Positions 26,040 to 35,456 of a DNA stretch of 64,000 nucleotides are shown piece by piece. The stretch is from assembly GCA_963703745.1 (NCBI GenBank), contig CAVPFL010000002.1, forward strand, positions 1,240,001 through 1,304,000. The letters are read 5' to 3'. Positions within the stretch are counted from its first letter, which is position 1, and each line of letters opens with the position of its first letter. A program made the position numbers and the translations under genes. The notes under the pieces were generated by a model, which worked only from the letters and a program-made list of their open reading frames with translations, was not told the DNA's origin and did no database searches. This stretch comes from AP-15 sp963703745. Its GTDB lineage: Bacteria > Pseudomonadota > Alphaproteobacteria > ATCC43930 > CGMCC-115725.

Positions 26040-26888
26040 TCATGCCGGCTTGCGCTCTACTGTCCGGGGATCGTCGACATCGAGCTCGATCACATCGCTG
26101 GGAAAGGGTGTGGCGGCCATCAAGGTCACGCCCTCCGAGGAGTGAAAGCGGTGCCATGCGCCCTGCGGATTGACAGCCACCATTCCGGCGCCGAGCACGA
26201 AAGATTTGGGCGCTCCGTCGTCGCACACTATTTCCAGGGTCGCGCTACCATCGAGGATGTGGATCAGCTCGTCGCCGGCGAGATGGCGCTCCCAGTGACC
26301 TTTGCCGGCAAACTTGGTGATGCTGAGTTCGCCATCGCGGTAGGACGCCAATCGCGCGGCGCTGCCCTGTCGATCCGCCATCGTCGATTGCGGGGTCCGG
26401 CCGCGAAACATCGTCAGCTTCGCGAGTTCAGCGTTGAGATCGATGATGCTGGGCGTTCCGCTCGGCATGACCCTCTTTGGCTCTGCGGTCCGCGGGTCGT
26501 CGACATCGAGCTCGATGTGGTCGCCGGGAAGCGTCGCGCTCCAGGTCGTCCCGCCCTCCGCAGAGCGAAACCGGTGCCACGTGCCCTTCGGAACGATCGC
26601 GATCATTCCGGCGCGAACCTCGAAGGATTTGGGCGGCCCCTCATCGCACACGATGTCCAGAATCTTCGTGCCGTCGAGAACGTGAACCAACTCGTCCTCG
26701 GCATGGTCTTCCCAATGACTTGTCCCCGCGTTCTTCCCGGCGAAGAGGATACCGTCGCGATACGGGCCCAGTAGCGTCGCGCTGCCTCGGCGCTCCTCCC
26801 GTGTTGTTCGCGGTGTCAGTCCGCGAAACATCGTGAGCTTCGCGAGCTCCGCATTTAGATCGATGATGCAGGGCGTTCTGATTTCCAT
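26040..26888 (-). CDS. Bicupin formed by internal tandem duplication
   Basis: This 282-residue protein is made of two near-identical cupin halves of about 135 residues. Each half starts IIDLNAELAKLTMFRG and ends HIELDVDDPRT or VIELDVDDPRT. The metal motif in each half is HWExHxxxDELxHxLDG plus GTWHRFRS or GAWHRFHS. ATG 26888 is chosen because GGAGAGG lies just upstream. Half two has diverged little, which points to a fairly recent in-gene duplication. The substrate is unknown. Confidence 0.85.
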   Translation of the reverse strand: MEIRTPCIIDLNAELAKLTMFRGLTPRTTREERRGSATLLGPYRDGILFAGKNAGTSHWEDHAEDELVHVLDGTKILDIVCDEGPPKSFEVRAGMIAIVPKGTWHRFRSAEGGTTWSATLPGDHIELDVDDPRTAEPKRVMPSGTPSIIDLNAELAKLTMFRGRTPQSTMADRQGSAARLASYRDGELSITKFAGKGHWERHLAGDELIHILDGSATLEIVCDDGAPKSFVLGAGMVAVNPQGAWHRFHSSEGVTLMAATPFPSDVIELDVDDPRTVERKPA

Positions 26889-26910
26889 TGTCCTCTCCAT
26901 TTGCTGATCG

Positions 26911-27810
26911 CTACAAAAAGCCCGGAGTGCGTGGCAGATAGTTGCACCAATGGCCGAAAGGCCGCGTCGCCATCAGGACATAGGGCTCTTCGATGCGGAA
27001 CCCGAGCGCCAATGCCGCTCGCATGACGACATCCGCCCGTCCCGGAACGATCATTGAGATTTGGCTCGGCCTGCTCTCCAGCGCCCAGCACAGGGCCGTT
27101 GTCACGACAGCCTTTGCATCAGCGTCCGATGCGATTGCCAGTGGGCCAATCTGGCCCTCGGCGGAGACGTAGGCATAGCCAACGGCGCGGCCCGCGCGCT
27201 CGATCCGAATCGCGCGCGCAGCGCCGCCGAGCAGAAATTTGTGATGCAAATATCTGCGGAACCCGAGCAGCTCCTGATCGATCCGGCCGGTCCACTCATC
27301 CGGCTCGGTCGAGGGCGCAATCGGCGTCGCGTCATACCCGGCGTCGACAAGGTTCTGCGCGACCGCCTGCGCCGGTGCTGCCATGCGGTAGAGCAGCTCG
27401 CGCGGATAGAGGCCATTGTTCAGATAAAGGCCGGTCGACGCGATGTTGTATGCGGGGGTGATCAACGCTCGGGTGGCGGCTCCGTTGCGCTCGGCTTGTA
27501 TTAGGGTTTTCGACAGAAGCGCCTGGCCAATGCCCTGCGCTTGGGTTTGCGGCCTGACAAAGAGTTGCGACAAAAACCAGAACTTCTCCGTCATCCAGCT
27601 GAAGCCGAAGCCAACGATGGCGCCGCCATGTTCCGCGACCCAGAGCCCGTTGGGGTCCTCGGCGAGGCAGAATTTCGGAAACGCGACCGGAGGTGGCGCC
27701 GGCCACGGCCGCCTGCCGTGGCGCACGCGCAACTCGTTGCCGGCCTCTTGCACGACTCGCTCGGCGTCCTCCAAATCTTCGAACCTTGCAGGCCGATAGG
27801 TGATATCCAT
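26911..27810 (-). CDS. GNAT family acetyltransferase
   Basis: This acetyl-CoA-dependent N-acyltransferase of 299 residues has a clear N-terminal GNAT domain: YRPARFEDLEDAERVVQ, LFVRPQTQAQGIGQALLSK (the acetyl-CoA loop V.P..Q..GIG) and ALITPAYNIASTGLYLNNGLYPR. A second half (about 170-299) looks like a degenerate second GNAT-like domain with AVGYAYVSAEGQIGPLAI. The acceptor is unknown. The gene is transcribed leftward toward the bicupin, 22 bp away. Confidence 0.82.
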   Translation of the reverse strand: MDITYRPARFEDLEDAERVVQEAGNELRVRHGRRPWPAPPPVAFPKFCLAEDPNGLWVAEHGGAIVGFGFSWMTEKFWFLSQLFVRPQTQAQGIGQALLSKTLIQAERNGAATRALITPAYNIASTGLYLNNGLYPRELLYRMAAPAQAVAQNLVDAGYDATPIAPSTEPDEWTGRIDQELLGFRRYLHHKFLLGGAARAIRIERAGRAVGYAYVSAEGQIGPLAIASDADAKAVVTTALCWALESRPSQISMIVPGRADVVMRAALALGFRIEEPYVLMATRPFGHWCNYLPRTPGFL

Positions 27811-27920
27811 TGCGGATGCCCCGTTTAGGTGCGGCCTTGGTGGGCGTCAGACCCGTTTTCGTCGTCTCTTCTCATTCTGCCGCCATCGAGCGGAGTCGTC
27901 ATCCATCGTTGATGACGTAC

Positions 27921-28775
27921 CTAGCGAAAGGCTAAGGACCAACCCGTCCCGCGCAGCCAACAATTCTCTTCCGGCACGTCGTCGCGCCGATAAAGGCGCG
28001 TTACCTCCTGCGCCCGACCCTTCGCGAATGCGGCGGCGAGTGCCGCCTCGGATTCCGCATCGCGCATCCCCTCGCAAGGAAAGATCCCCACCGCGGAGAC
28101 CCACTGCGCAAGAAAATCACCGCCCCGACGCTCGATGCGAAACACCGCGCCATGCCATACATCACCCGCCGGAAATTCAGCTGCAGTCAGCGGCAGGATC
28201 AGCCGCCCGTTCTCGGCCAGTCTATCGAGCCACGCCTCTGCCGGCTTTGTAGCGCCGGCACTGACATAGATGATGTCAGCACTGTCGAACGGAACGCGTG
28301 CGCCGTCGCCGTGTACGACGCGGATGTTGCGCGCTCCAACGAAATTTGCGGCGAGCCGCGCCGCCAGCCCGGCATCGAATTCGATCGCCGTTATCCTCCC
28401 CTGGCGACCGACCAATCGATGCAGTATCGCCGTATAGTAGCCGACCCCTGCACCGACATGCACGACGTGCTCACCCAGCGTCGGCCCGGCACTGGCGATC
28501 AATGCCGCGTGCAATGATGGCTGACCGTTGTTGAGCTGGCGTTGCGGAATAATGGCGACCACCACGTCATCGTAGAGATAGACGGGATTGCGGCTCGGGG
28601 TCGGCACATAACCGCGCCCCCAGCGCACGACTTGCCAGGGCCCGCGCCCGAGAAAATCCTCGCGCTTTACCGAGGCAAAGGCGGCCTCGACCCGCCGATT
28701 GGACACTCCGCCGGCCGCCATAATCTGCTTGGCATAGGCGCGCCGGACGACGTCCTGCTCCGCGTCGCGATCCAT
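27921..28775 (-). CDS. Protein-L-isoaspartate O-methyltransferase-like protein
   Basis: This 284-residue SAM-dependent methyltransferase is related to PCMT, which repairs isoaspartyl residues. The family's substrate-side motif appears as VPTPSRNPVYLYDDVVVAII. The SAM-binding GAGVGYYTAILHRLVG and acidic strand ITAIEF follow, then IYVSAGATKPAEAWLDRL. The extra 80 C-terminal residues are longer than classical Pcm. ATG 28775 has GAGGAAGG upstream. Confidence 0.8.
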   Translation of the reverse strand: MDRDAEQDVVRRAYAKQIMAAGGVSNRRVEAAFASVKREDFLGRGPWQVVRWGRGYVPTPSRNPVYLYDDVVVAIIPQRQLNNGQPSLHAALIASAGPTLGEHVVHVGAGVGYYTAILHRLVGRQGRITAIEFDAGLAARLAANFVGARNIRVVHGDGARVPFDSADIIYVSAGATKPAEAWLDRLAENGRLILPLTAAEFPAGDVWHGAVFRIERRGGDFLAQWVSAVGIFPCEGMRDAESEAALAAAFAKGRAQEVTRLYRRDDVPEENCWLRGTGWSLAFR

Positions 28776-28980
28776 AGCCCCACCTTCCTCGATGGCTGAT
28801 CTATGCAACACGAACTTATTATTCTACCCAACCCCGATTTCAGGGACTGGAAAGGCGGCCGCTCGCCAGTTGAATGGTTGGTCGCATAGCTCATTCGGCC
28901 ATGTCGCTGTGTCCCGCGACCGGCGTCCGACACGGCATCAATGCGTGTTCATCCGGTCCGGATTGCGCTAAGGACTATCC

Positions 28981-29133
28981 ATGAGCACCCGCACCAAGAA
29001 GACCGTCACCAGTTCGTTGTTGCCAGAGGAGCTCGTAGCGCTCGACCGGGTCCGCCAGCGCGACGACCTCCATCGATATTCTCGGGAACCCGGGGAGTAT
29101 TGCGTAAAAGACAATCGGCAAAAACCCAAATGA
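28981..29133 (+). CDS. Short ribbon-helix-helix-like protein or remnant
   Basis: This is a 50-codon frame with AAGGA 7 nt before ATG. The first 30 residues (TKKTVTSSLLPEELVALDRV) resemble the strand-helix start of CopG/Arc-type antitoxins. The remainder loses the expected second helix, so it may be a truncated antitoxin. Its TGA overlaps the ATG at 29130, an alternative start of the following binding-protein gene. Confidence 0.35.
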   Translation: MSTRTKKTVTSSLLPEELVALDRVRQRDDLHRYSREPGEYCVKDNRQKPK

Positions 29134-29147
29134 AGGATACCGGCATC

Positions 29148-30835
29148 ATGAATCCTCGGCATCCCTCGCGTACCAGTTTGTCCCGGCGCGATGTCCTTCG
29201 TGGGAGCACAGCCGCGTTGATCGGGGCCTACGGTTTGGCCCCGCGCTACGGCCTCGCCGCCGATATTCCGACGGAGTACGACGGCTCGAAGTTTCAGCTA
29301 GCGGCACCGGAGCCCAATCCAAAGCGGGGCGGGGTAACGCGCTACGGCATTCTCAATCGCCCACCGCATTTCGATGTGCATCAATCTGGCACTGTCGGCA
29401 ATATCGGTACTCAGGGTTGCATGTTCGACAATTTGATTCGGCGTGATCCGCGCGACAGCGGCAAGACCATCATCCCCGATCTGGCGCATAGCTGGGAAAT
29501 CGCCAAGGATGGCAAGACCTACACGTTTCATCTGCGCCAGGGCGTCCAGTTCCACGACGGGGTGGATTTCACCTCGGCTGACATAAAAGCGACCTTCGAC
29601 CGCATCGCAAAACCACCGGCCGGCGTCAGCATCCCGCGCACGCCGCTGTTTAGAGCGGTCAGCGAGATCAACGCGCGCGACCGGTACACCGTCGAATTCA
29701 AGCTGGAGGCGCCGCGCTCCGTCAATTTCATGATGTCCGCCTTCGCCAGCGGCTGGAACGTGATCTTTAGCAAGAAGACATTGGAAGAGAATAATTACGA
29801 TCTACGCAAGGTCCTCAACATCCCCGGTACCGGCCCTTTTAAGACGCAACGCAGGGTCGAGAACGAGGTCTGGGTGATGGAGAGAAACCCGAACTACTGG
29901 AACAACGGCCTGCCCTACCTCGACGGCATCGAATTTTACAATCTCTTGCCATTTTCTCCGGAGCTTGCGTCCGCCATTCTGTCGGGCAGAGTGGATTACG
30001 CCCGCGCGCTCGACCCGGCCACTGCCCGCAAGGCGGCTACCACTCCCGGACTGTCCACTGCGAAATTCTATCAAAGCGTGATTCACGCGACCTGGCTCAA
30101 TGCCAAGAGGAAGCCCTTCGATGATCCGCGGTCAGGCGCGCGATGCATCTACTGCTCGACAAACAAGTCCTGGTGGACGTCGTCAAGGACGTCTCCCCGC
30201 TGATGACGGGAGGGTTCATCTATCCGTTTTCCGAGTTCGCAACACCCAAGGACCAACTCGTCAAGCGGCTCGGCTATCAGGATGATTCCGGGGCCGCGAC
30301 CAAGGAGGCTAAATCCCTGTTGGCCGCAGCCGGCCAGAGTAATATGCGGCCGCTGGATTTCATGGTGCGGGACCTCAACCATCATAAGCTCTTTGGCCAG
30401 GCCATCGAGGCGATGTTGAGGGAGGTGGGTATTCAATCCAACCTGCGGACGGTGGTCGAATCGGTTTGGTTCGGTGACGCGACCGCCGGCAACTACGATT
30501 TGGCCGTCGGTGCCATCGTTTCAACCCTGGTTGACCCTTCCGATTACTTCAACGCCTGGTACCGCACCGATGGCCCGCAGAACTACTCGTTTTGGCACAA
30601 CGCGGAGTTTGACAAACTTGTGGATCAGATCGATGTGGAGGTCGATACCGGCAAGCGTATGGCGCTGATTCGGCAAGCTGAGGACCTTATGGAGCAGGAT
30701 CCTCCGTTGGTACCGGTGGCATGGGAGAATATCCTCGATGTCTGGTACAACTACGTGAGGGGCCACAATCCGAAAGATTATTTCGGCATCTACGACGTGG
30801 TCCGGTTTGACACGTTCTGGCTGGATAAGGCCTGA
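29148..30835 (+). pseudogene. ABC transporter substrate-binding protein, family 5, single-base frameshift
   Basis: This periplasmic peptide/nickel-type binding protein has a Tat signal (SLSRRDVLRGSTAALIGAYG). It follows the family pattern: DNLIRRDP, HLRQGVQFHDGVDFTSADI, GTGPFKTQ and NPNYWNNGLPYLDGIEF. After KRKPFDDPR at 30130-30131 the frame breaks. One extra G gives DPRVRRAMHLLLDKQVLVDVV and continues to the stop at 30835, a 562-residue protein. The start is either MNPRHP at 29148 (GAAGGA 10 nt upstream) or ATG 29130. No permease or ATPase genes adjoin it, so it is an orphan binding protein. Confidence 0.85.
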
Positions 30836-30911
30836 TCGACAGTCTTAGTCGCCGGAAAGATTGCGGCCGGCTCAGGTATAAATGGTGACCGATAATCAAA
30901 GGGAGAACGGG

Positions 30912-31460
30912 ATGCGCGTGTTGATTTTGGCAGCCGCATTGTCGGCCGTGGCGGCGCCGGCGCTTGCCGTAGAATTCATATTGGCTTCGACAGACGTCAA
31001 GAGCGGTAGTCCGATGGGCTCGGCTCAGGTTTACACCGCCTGCAAGGGGCAAAACATCTCGCCGGCGCTCTCCTGGTCGGGCGAGCCGCCCGGCACGCAA
31101 AGCTTCGCGTTGACGATTTACGATCCTGATGCGCGTGCAGGCGCTGGCTGGTGGCATTGGACGGTGTTCAATATCCCGGCGACGGTGCACGCCTTAGCGG
31201 CCGGAGCCGGCACCCAAGGCTCGAGGGATTTGCCCGCGGGCGCGGGCCAGGGGCGTAACGATTTCGGGGTTTCGCAATACAGCGGTCCATGCCCGCCGAT
31301 CGGCGACCACGCGCACCACTACGAGATCACCGTCTACGCGATAAAGGTCGCTCGATTGCCGCTGGACAACACGGCGTCGGGCACCGCAGTCAGCTCCGTG
31401 CTGGATTCCAACACACTGGCGACGGCCAAGATCGTCGGACGCTACGAGCGGTCGAACTGA
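30912..31460 (+). CDS. YbhB/YbcL-type PEBP family protein, exported
   Basis: This phosphatidylethanolamine-binding-protein-like protein of 182 residues has a signal peptide MRVLILAAALSAVAAPALA. Family motifs are CKGQNISPALSWSGEPPGTQSFAL, YDPDARAGAGWWHWTVFNIP and the ligand-site loop YSGPCPPIGDHAHHYEITVYA. AAGGGAGAACGGG precedes the ATG. These proteins are called Raf-kinase-inhibitor-like by fold, and their bacterial role is unclear. Confidence 0.9.
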   Translation: MRVLILAAALSAVAAPALAVEFILASTDVKSGSPMGSAQVYTACKGQNISPALSWSGEPPGTQSFALTIYDPDARAGAGWWHWTVFNIPATVHALAAGAGTQGSRDLPAGAGQGRNDFGVSQYSGPCPPIGDHAHHYEITVYAIKVARLPLDNTASGTAVSSVLDSNTLATAKIVGRYERSN

Positions 31461-31474
31461 AGCCCGGAATGCGG

Positions 31475-31939
31475 TCAAAACGGCGGCGGCCCGACGATTT
31501 CCCAGCGATGGCGCCGATATGCGTCTCGGACGTCTTCCGAAGCAAACGAAGCGTAGGAGCGCTGCAGCCGCTGCGACTCCTCGAAAAACCCGCCCGCCGC
31601 GGCCGGAGTATAGAGGAACAGCACCCGCGCCGTCTCGGCGCCCGAATTCTTCCAGGCATGAGCGAGCCCGCGCGGCATGAAGGCGCAGGTGCCCGGGCCG
31701 CCGATCGTGACCTCCTCGCCAATCTTGAAGGTGATTTCGCCGGCGAGCACGTAGGCCACCTCGTCGCTGTCGTGGTGCAGGTGATAGGTCGTCTCGGTGC
31801 CGGACGGCGCAGTTTCCTCAAACATCATCACGCTCTCGCCGGTCTCCTCGCCGAGGAGCTTGAGCGCCGAGGATCGACCCGCTGCCATCTCCCACACCCG
31901 TCCTTGACCGGGCGGTACAACAAAACCTTTTGCCTCCAT
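31475..31939 (-). CDS. Cupin-domain protein, copy A
   Basis: This single-domain cupin of 154 residues has metal motif 1 YHLHHDSDEVAYVLAGEITF and motif 2 GTCAFMPRGLAHAWKN. It ends RHRWEIVGPPPF. It is a close paralogue of the cupin at 37713-38171, sharing DSDEVA.VLAGEITF, VGGPGTCAFMPR-like and RHRWE.VGP blocks. It is convergent with the PEBP gene, 14 bp apart. Confidence 0.85.
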   Translation of the reverse strand: MEAKGFVVPPGQGRVWEMAAGRSSALKLLGEETGESVMMFEETAPSGTETTYHLHHDSDEVAYVLAGEITFKIGEEVTIGGPGTCAFMPRGLAHAWKNSGAETARVLFLYTPAAAGGFFEESQRLQRSYASFASEDVRDAYRRHRWEIVGPPPF

Positions 31940-32093
31940 CGTTCATCCTCCGGTGCGATTTATTTCTGGCGATGGGTTTATCAGCCCGGCTTGGCTTCGA
32001 GGGCCGGCGCGAATTGTTCGATTCATTAATCCTTTAGATTTTGATGTCAATAACTCAAGCTGTTGGGCCTGCGCTCGTCGCAGAACGCATCGC

Positions 32094-33425
32094 TCAGGCT
32101 GCGGCGCGCCTTCCCTTCCACACCCGCAGCGCAATGTGCGGCGCCATCAATGATGGTGGCGGTTTCATAAGATTGGCGACTTCGAGAAATCTGGTGGCCA
32201 GCACGGCGTCGTGTTCCGCCGCCTGGAAGAGCTTGGCGAGGTACCAGTTGATGAATTGGACCTGAGCGGTGCGCTTGCCCTCGACTGCCGGATGCTGCAG
32301 ATCTCCGCCGACCGCGATTTGCCAGGGAATGTCGATGAGCTTGCTCGAGGCCTGGAAGAAGCGGCGGGCGATGCCTTGCGATCCGGCGGCCAGGCACTCC
32401 TGCAATGCCAGCGCTTCGGTGCAGGCGACCGTCATCCCCTGGCCGTAGATCGGGTTGAAGCTGCACAAGGCGTCGCCAAACACCAGCAACCCCTCCGGGA
32501 AACAGCTCAGCTCTTCGTAGTGCCGGCGCAAATTAGCGCTGAACTGATATGGGGTGAGCAGTGTAAGCGGCTCGGCGCCCTTGATGACCTCGAATATTTC
32601 CGGCTTTGGTAGGCTCCGCGCAAATTCGATGTAGCCGGCCTCGTCAGGCGGAGGACGGTCACCCAGATAGCCGCCCAAAGTCACGATCCAACGTTCGTCT
32701 TCCTGCGCCAGAATAACGCCGAAGCGCCAACCGGGCTGGCAGGCGGCAATGATGACGGCTTGTTTCCCGGCGAGATGTTCCGGCCGGCGACGATAGAGCC
32801 GGGTCATGTAGCCGATTTGGACCTGGATGCCCTCCTCCCGCGGCTTGGCATAGCCTAGCGCGTCGAGCCACGTCGGGCTGTGGGATCCCCGACCGCTCGC
32901 ATCGACGACGAGATCAGCGTTTATCGTCTGGGTGTTACCCGCGTCGCGCTGGAGCCGAGCGCGAATACCAGTCACACGGCCCTGGACCCGATCGAGCACC
33001 GGCTCCACGGCGTCGCTATGCTCCAACAGGCGAAGGTTGGGAAGTTGCAATACGCGGCGCCGCACGCCGTCCTCCAGCATTGGGCGGCTGATCAGTAGTC
33101 CCTGCAACACGCTCGGCGCATTGCGCAGGTAGACGCCGTGATTAAACCAAAGGACCTCGTCGACAACATCACCATAAACGGCGCCTTGCCCGACCATCTC
33201 TTCGCTGAGGCCCGGAAAAAACTGGTCGAGCACCTCGCGTCCTCGGGCGAGCAGCCCGTGAGCGTGGCGTCCTTGTGGGACGCCTTGACGCGGCTCATGC
33301 GCTTCGGGCAGGGCATCACGTTCCAGGACGGTCACTTCATCGTAGTAATCGACCAGCGCACGAGCAGCCAATAAACCGCCCATGCTTGCGCCGATCACGA
33401 CTGCATGCTTGCCGAGATGCGCCAT
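32094..33425 (-). CDS. FAD-dependent oxidoreductase/monooxygenase
   Basis: This 443-residue flavoprotein of the UbiH/tetracycline-hydroxylase-like superfamily has an N-terminal Rossmann motif VVIGASMGGLLAARALVDYY. The FAD-contacting VDASGRGSHSPTWL (about 180) is in place of the usual DG loop, and the C-terminal GD region is VFGDALCSFNPIYGQGMTVA. The PEYDEVTVLERDALP strand and PRQGVPQGRHAHGLL segment resemble halogenase- or geranylgeranyl-reductase-like relatives. The product is unknown. Confidence 0.85.
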   Translation of the reverse strand: MAHLGKHAVVIGASMGGLLAARALVDYYDEVTVLERDALPEAHEPRQGVPQGRHAHGLLARGREVLDQFFPGLSEEMVGQGAVYGDVVDEVLWFNHGVYLRNAPSVLQGLLISRPMLEDGVRRRVLQLPNLRLLEHSDAVEPVLDRVQGRVTGIRARLQRDAGNTQTINADLVVDASGRGSHSPTWLDALGYAKPREEGIQVQIGYMTRLYRRRPEHLAGKQAVIIAACQPGWRFGVILAQEDERWIVTLGGYLGDRPPPDEAGYIEFARSLPKPEIFEVIKGAEPLTLLTPYQFSANLRRHYEELSCFPEGLLVFGDALCSFNPIYGQGMTVACTEALALQECLAAGSQGIARRFFQASSKLIDIPWQIAVGGDLQHPAVEGKRTAQVQFINWYLAKLFQAAEHDAVLATRFLEVANLMKPPPSLMAPHIALRVWKGRRAAA

Positions 33426-33585
33426 GTCTCCACTCCACTCCCCTGCTCATGCGATCTGGTTTTTCGGCATGATACGCCCGTCCCTCGAAGCGCCGATACG
33501 ACGGTGAAGCCGGCGCCGGGTCCAATCGCCACGGCAGAGTTGGCCCGGGATTCTCGATACGCCCCGAGGAACGCGGATCGCGTAA

Positions 33586-34380
33586 TCAGCTCCAGCGTCG
33601 TACGGCGCCGCCGGTCATTCCGCCATCGATCACGAGTTCCGCGCCGGTCATGTAATTGGATGCGTCGGAAGCCAAGAACAGGACGCCGTTGGCGATATCC
33701 TGCGCCTGCCCGACGCGGCCGAGCGGCACCCCCGATTTGGACACTTCATTCGGGTCGATCGGCGTGTTGCGGCCCGCGGAACTCGAGATCTTTGTCCAGA
33801 TCGGCGTATCGATGACCCCGGGATGCACCGTGTTGATCCGGATCCCGTCGCCTTCGGCCGCGCACTCCATTGCGACAGCTTTGGCGAAGAGGCGCACGCC
33901 TCCTTTGGTGGCGCAATAGCCGGCCAAACCCGCCGACCCGCGAATACCGGCAACCGACGACGTGATGATGATCGAGCCGCCTCCCGCCCGGCGCATCGCC
34001 GGAACAGCGTATTTCACCGACAGGAACACCCCGTCGAGGTTGATCGCGGTTTGCCGCCGCCAATCGGCCAGCGACATCTCGATGGCTTTGCACAGAATGC
34101 CGATCCCGGCATTGGCCATCATCACATTGAGTTTCCCGAAGCGGCGCTCGGTGGCCTCGATCACACCGGGCCAGTCCTCCTCGATGCTCACATCCTGATG
34201 CAGGCAGATCGCTTCGCCGCCGGCGGCGGCGATCTTACCCACCACCGCCTGCGCGCCGGCATCGTCGATGTCGGTGATGACGACTTTGGCCCCTTCGCGC
34301 GCCAAGGTCGTCGCGCATGCCGCGCCGATCCCTGATGCACCCCCCGTTACGATCGCGACCTTTCCCTCTACCTGGCCCAT
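33586..34380 (-). CDS. Short-chain dehydrogenase/reductase, intact copy
   Basis: This classical SDR of 264 residues has the cofactor motif TGGASGIGAAC (about 12-22), acidic ITDIDD at the end of strand 2 suggesting NAD(H) preference, NAG (about 90), the catalytic Ser in IITSSVAGI and the YCATK active site. The C-terminus has PLGRVGQAQDIANGVLFLASDASNYMTGAELVIDGG. Its first 113 codons and upstream region are duplicated at 36.5-37.0 kb, where the SDR copy is broken. Confidence 0.93.
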   Translation of the reverse strand: MGQVEGKVAIVTGGASGIGAACATTLAREGAKVVITDIDDAGAQAVVGKIAAAGGEAICLHQDVSIEEDWPGVIEATERRFGKLNVMMANAGIGILCKAIEMSLADWRRQTAINLDGVFLSVKYAVPAMRRAGGGSIIITSSVAGIRGSAGLAGYCATKGGVRLFAKAVAMECAAEGDGIRINTVHPGVIDTPIWTKISSSAGRNTPIDPNEVSKSGVPLGRVGQAQDIANGVLFLASDASNYMTGAELVIDGGMTGGAVRRWS

Positions 34381-34410
34381 TGTGTCCTCCCTTTCTGTAC
34401 AACCGCGCTA

Positions 34411-34565
34411 CTACGCGTCCACGATTTCTAGCAGCCTTGCCCAATCATCGGGAACGTCCTCCGCCAGCCTAGCCGCCGCGACGTAAGGCAGCCAATCGGT
34501 ATGCTCGCGCGCGGCATATTGCTGATGCCGCAATATGCATCGAGATAGGGCTCGGCGATGTCCGC
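34411..34565 (-). pseudogene. C-terminal fragment of a phosphotransferase gene (duplicate)
   Basis: The minus strand encodes DWLPYVAAARLAEDVPDDWA-RLLEIVDA, nearly identical to the end of the intact phosphotransferase at 36858-37598. The DNA match to 36858-37012 covers the last 50 or so codons. Upstream of about 34565 the similarity stops and no remainder of the gene is present. It sits in the same position relative to the SDR gene as the intact copy does. Confidence 0.85.
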
Positions 34566-34673
34566 CGGGTCCTAGCTCGCCCGAATCGGCGCACGGGTAA
34601 GTCATCAGGCGAGCGCCCAGTGCCGCCATCGTTGTCTCGTCGGCGGAGCGGCGCGGAACCCGATGCAGCCGGC

Positions 34674-34996
34674 TTAAGACTGGCTGATCAATTTGACGGT
34701 TCCCGGCTGTCTAGCCTCGATGGCCGAGAGAAGTCTCGGTACGAGGGTCTCAGATCAGCAAGTCGATTGGTTCGCGCGTGGAGGACTACGACGGCAATAG
34801 GGAATGAGACAATGTCTTGTTGAAAGGACAAATTTCGATCGACGGTGACAAATACGTCGAAATGCGCCGACGCGAGGCCGAGCAGCTCCCCATTCTTGAG
34901 CGCCGTCCACCCCATTTGCCGCGCGGTCTTCACTTCGTGGGATGCAAGCTCGCGGCCGAGCCGCCAATCGACGCACTCGTCGAGCAGCACCCTCAC
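34674..34996 (-). pseudogene. DUF5615 PIN-like toxin, single-base frameshift near the end
   Basis: This is the putative toxin of a type II toxin-antitoxin pair, in the DUF5615 family of PIN-like nucleases. It starts MRVLLDECVDWRLGRELASHEV with conserved acidic residues (DE at 6-7) and has DVFVTVDRNLSFQQ. After RLADLRP the frame is off. One extra base in the GGG run at 34745-34747 (plus strand) restores LVPRLLSAIEARQPG and a 107-residue protein ending at 34674. As written it ends at 34688 with an altered tail. The nuclease residues are upstream of the shift. The ATG overlaps the antitoxin stop. Confidence 0.78.
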
Positions 34997-35205
34997 GAGA
35001 CCGTTTCGATCAGTCGGTCCTTCGCTTCCTCAAGGAAAGCGATCACTTGTTCGCGTGTCACCGACGGGAACCCTTCGAGAAAGTCGTCGATTGTGTCACC
35101 GGCTTCGATGTAATCGAGCAGGGTCTGTACAGGAACCCTTGTGCCATAAAACACTGCGGTGCCGCCCATCACCTCGGGGCTACAGCAGATAACCGGCTGT
35201 TTCAT
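34993..35205 (-). CDS. DUF433 antitoxin
   Basis: This 70-residue protein of the DUF433/VapB-like family reads CSPEVMGGTAVFYGTRVPVQTLLDYIEAGDTIDDFLEGFPSV, a close match to the family pattern for a small winged-helix DNA-binding antitoxin. Its TGA overlaps the toxin ATG by 4 nt (ATGA), the usual DUF433-DUF5615 arrangement. It probably represses the pair's own promoter. Confidence 0.88.
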   Translation of the reverse strand: MKQPVICCSPEVMGGTAVFYGTRVPVQTLLDYIEAGDTIDDFLEGFPSVTREQVIAFLEEAKDRLIETVS

Positions 35206-35321
35206 GGTAATACATTACGCTCAAACCCTTGCGAGGTATACGTCGACAGCGGCGACACCAGCGAGACGCTGTAGACTATTGGTACAAATCTAACATTTGA
35301 AACCGGAAGCACCCCCCGGTT

Positions 35322-35387
35322 CTCGTCATCCCGGCGCAGGCCGGGACCCATGTCAGCCATAGGCACCGGCCTTCGCCGGTGTGACGG
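35322..35387. repeat. REP-like inverted pair, shorter version
   Basis: CGTCATCCCGGCGCAGGCCG (from about 35324) belongs to the same family as 20603. The second unit, GGCACCGGCCTTCGCCGGTG (35362-35381), is a variant hairpin. The pair fills the gap between the DUF433 gene and the Fpg/Nei gene, and I see no other feature in 35206-35456. Confidence 0.7.
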
Positions 35388-35456
35388 ATCTGGGTATCAT
35401 CTGTCAGAATTGCTCCACTAGATCCGCGCCTGAACGCCCAGATACGACGCACGCTC

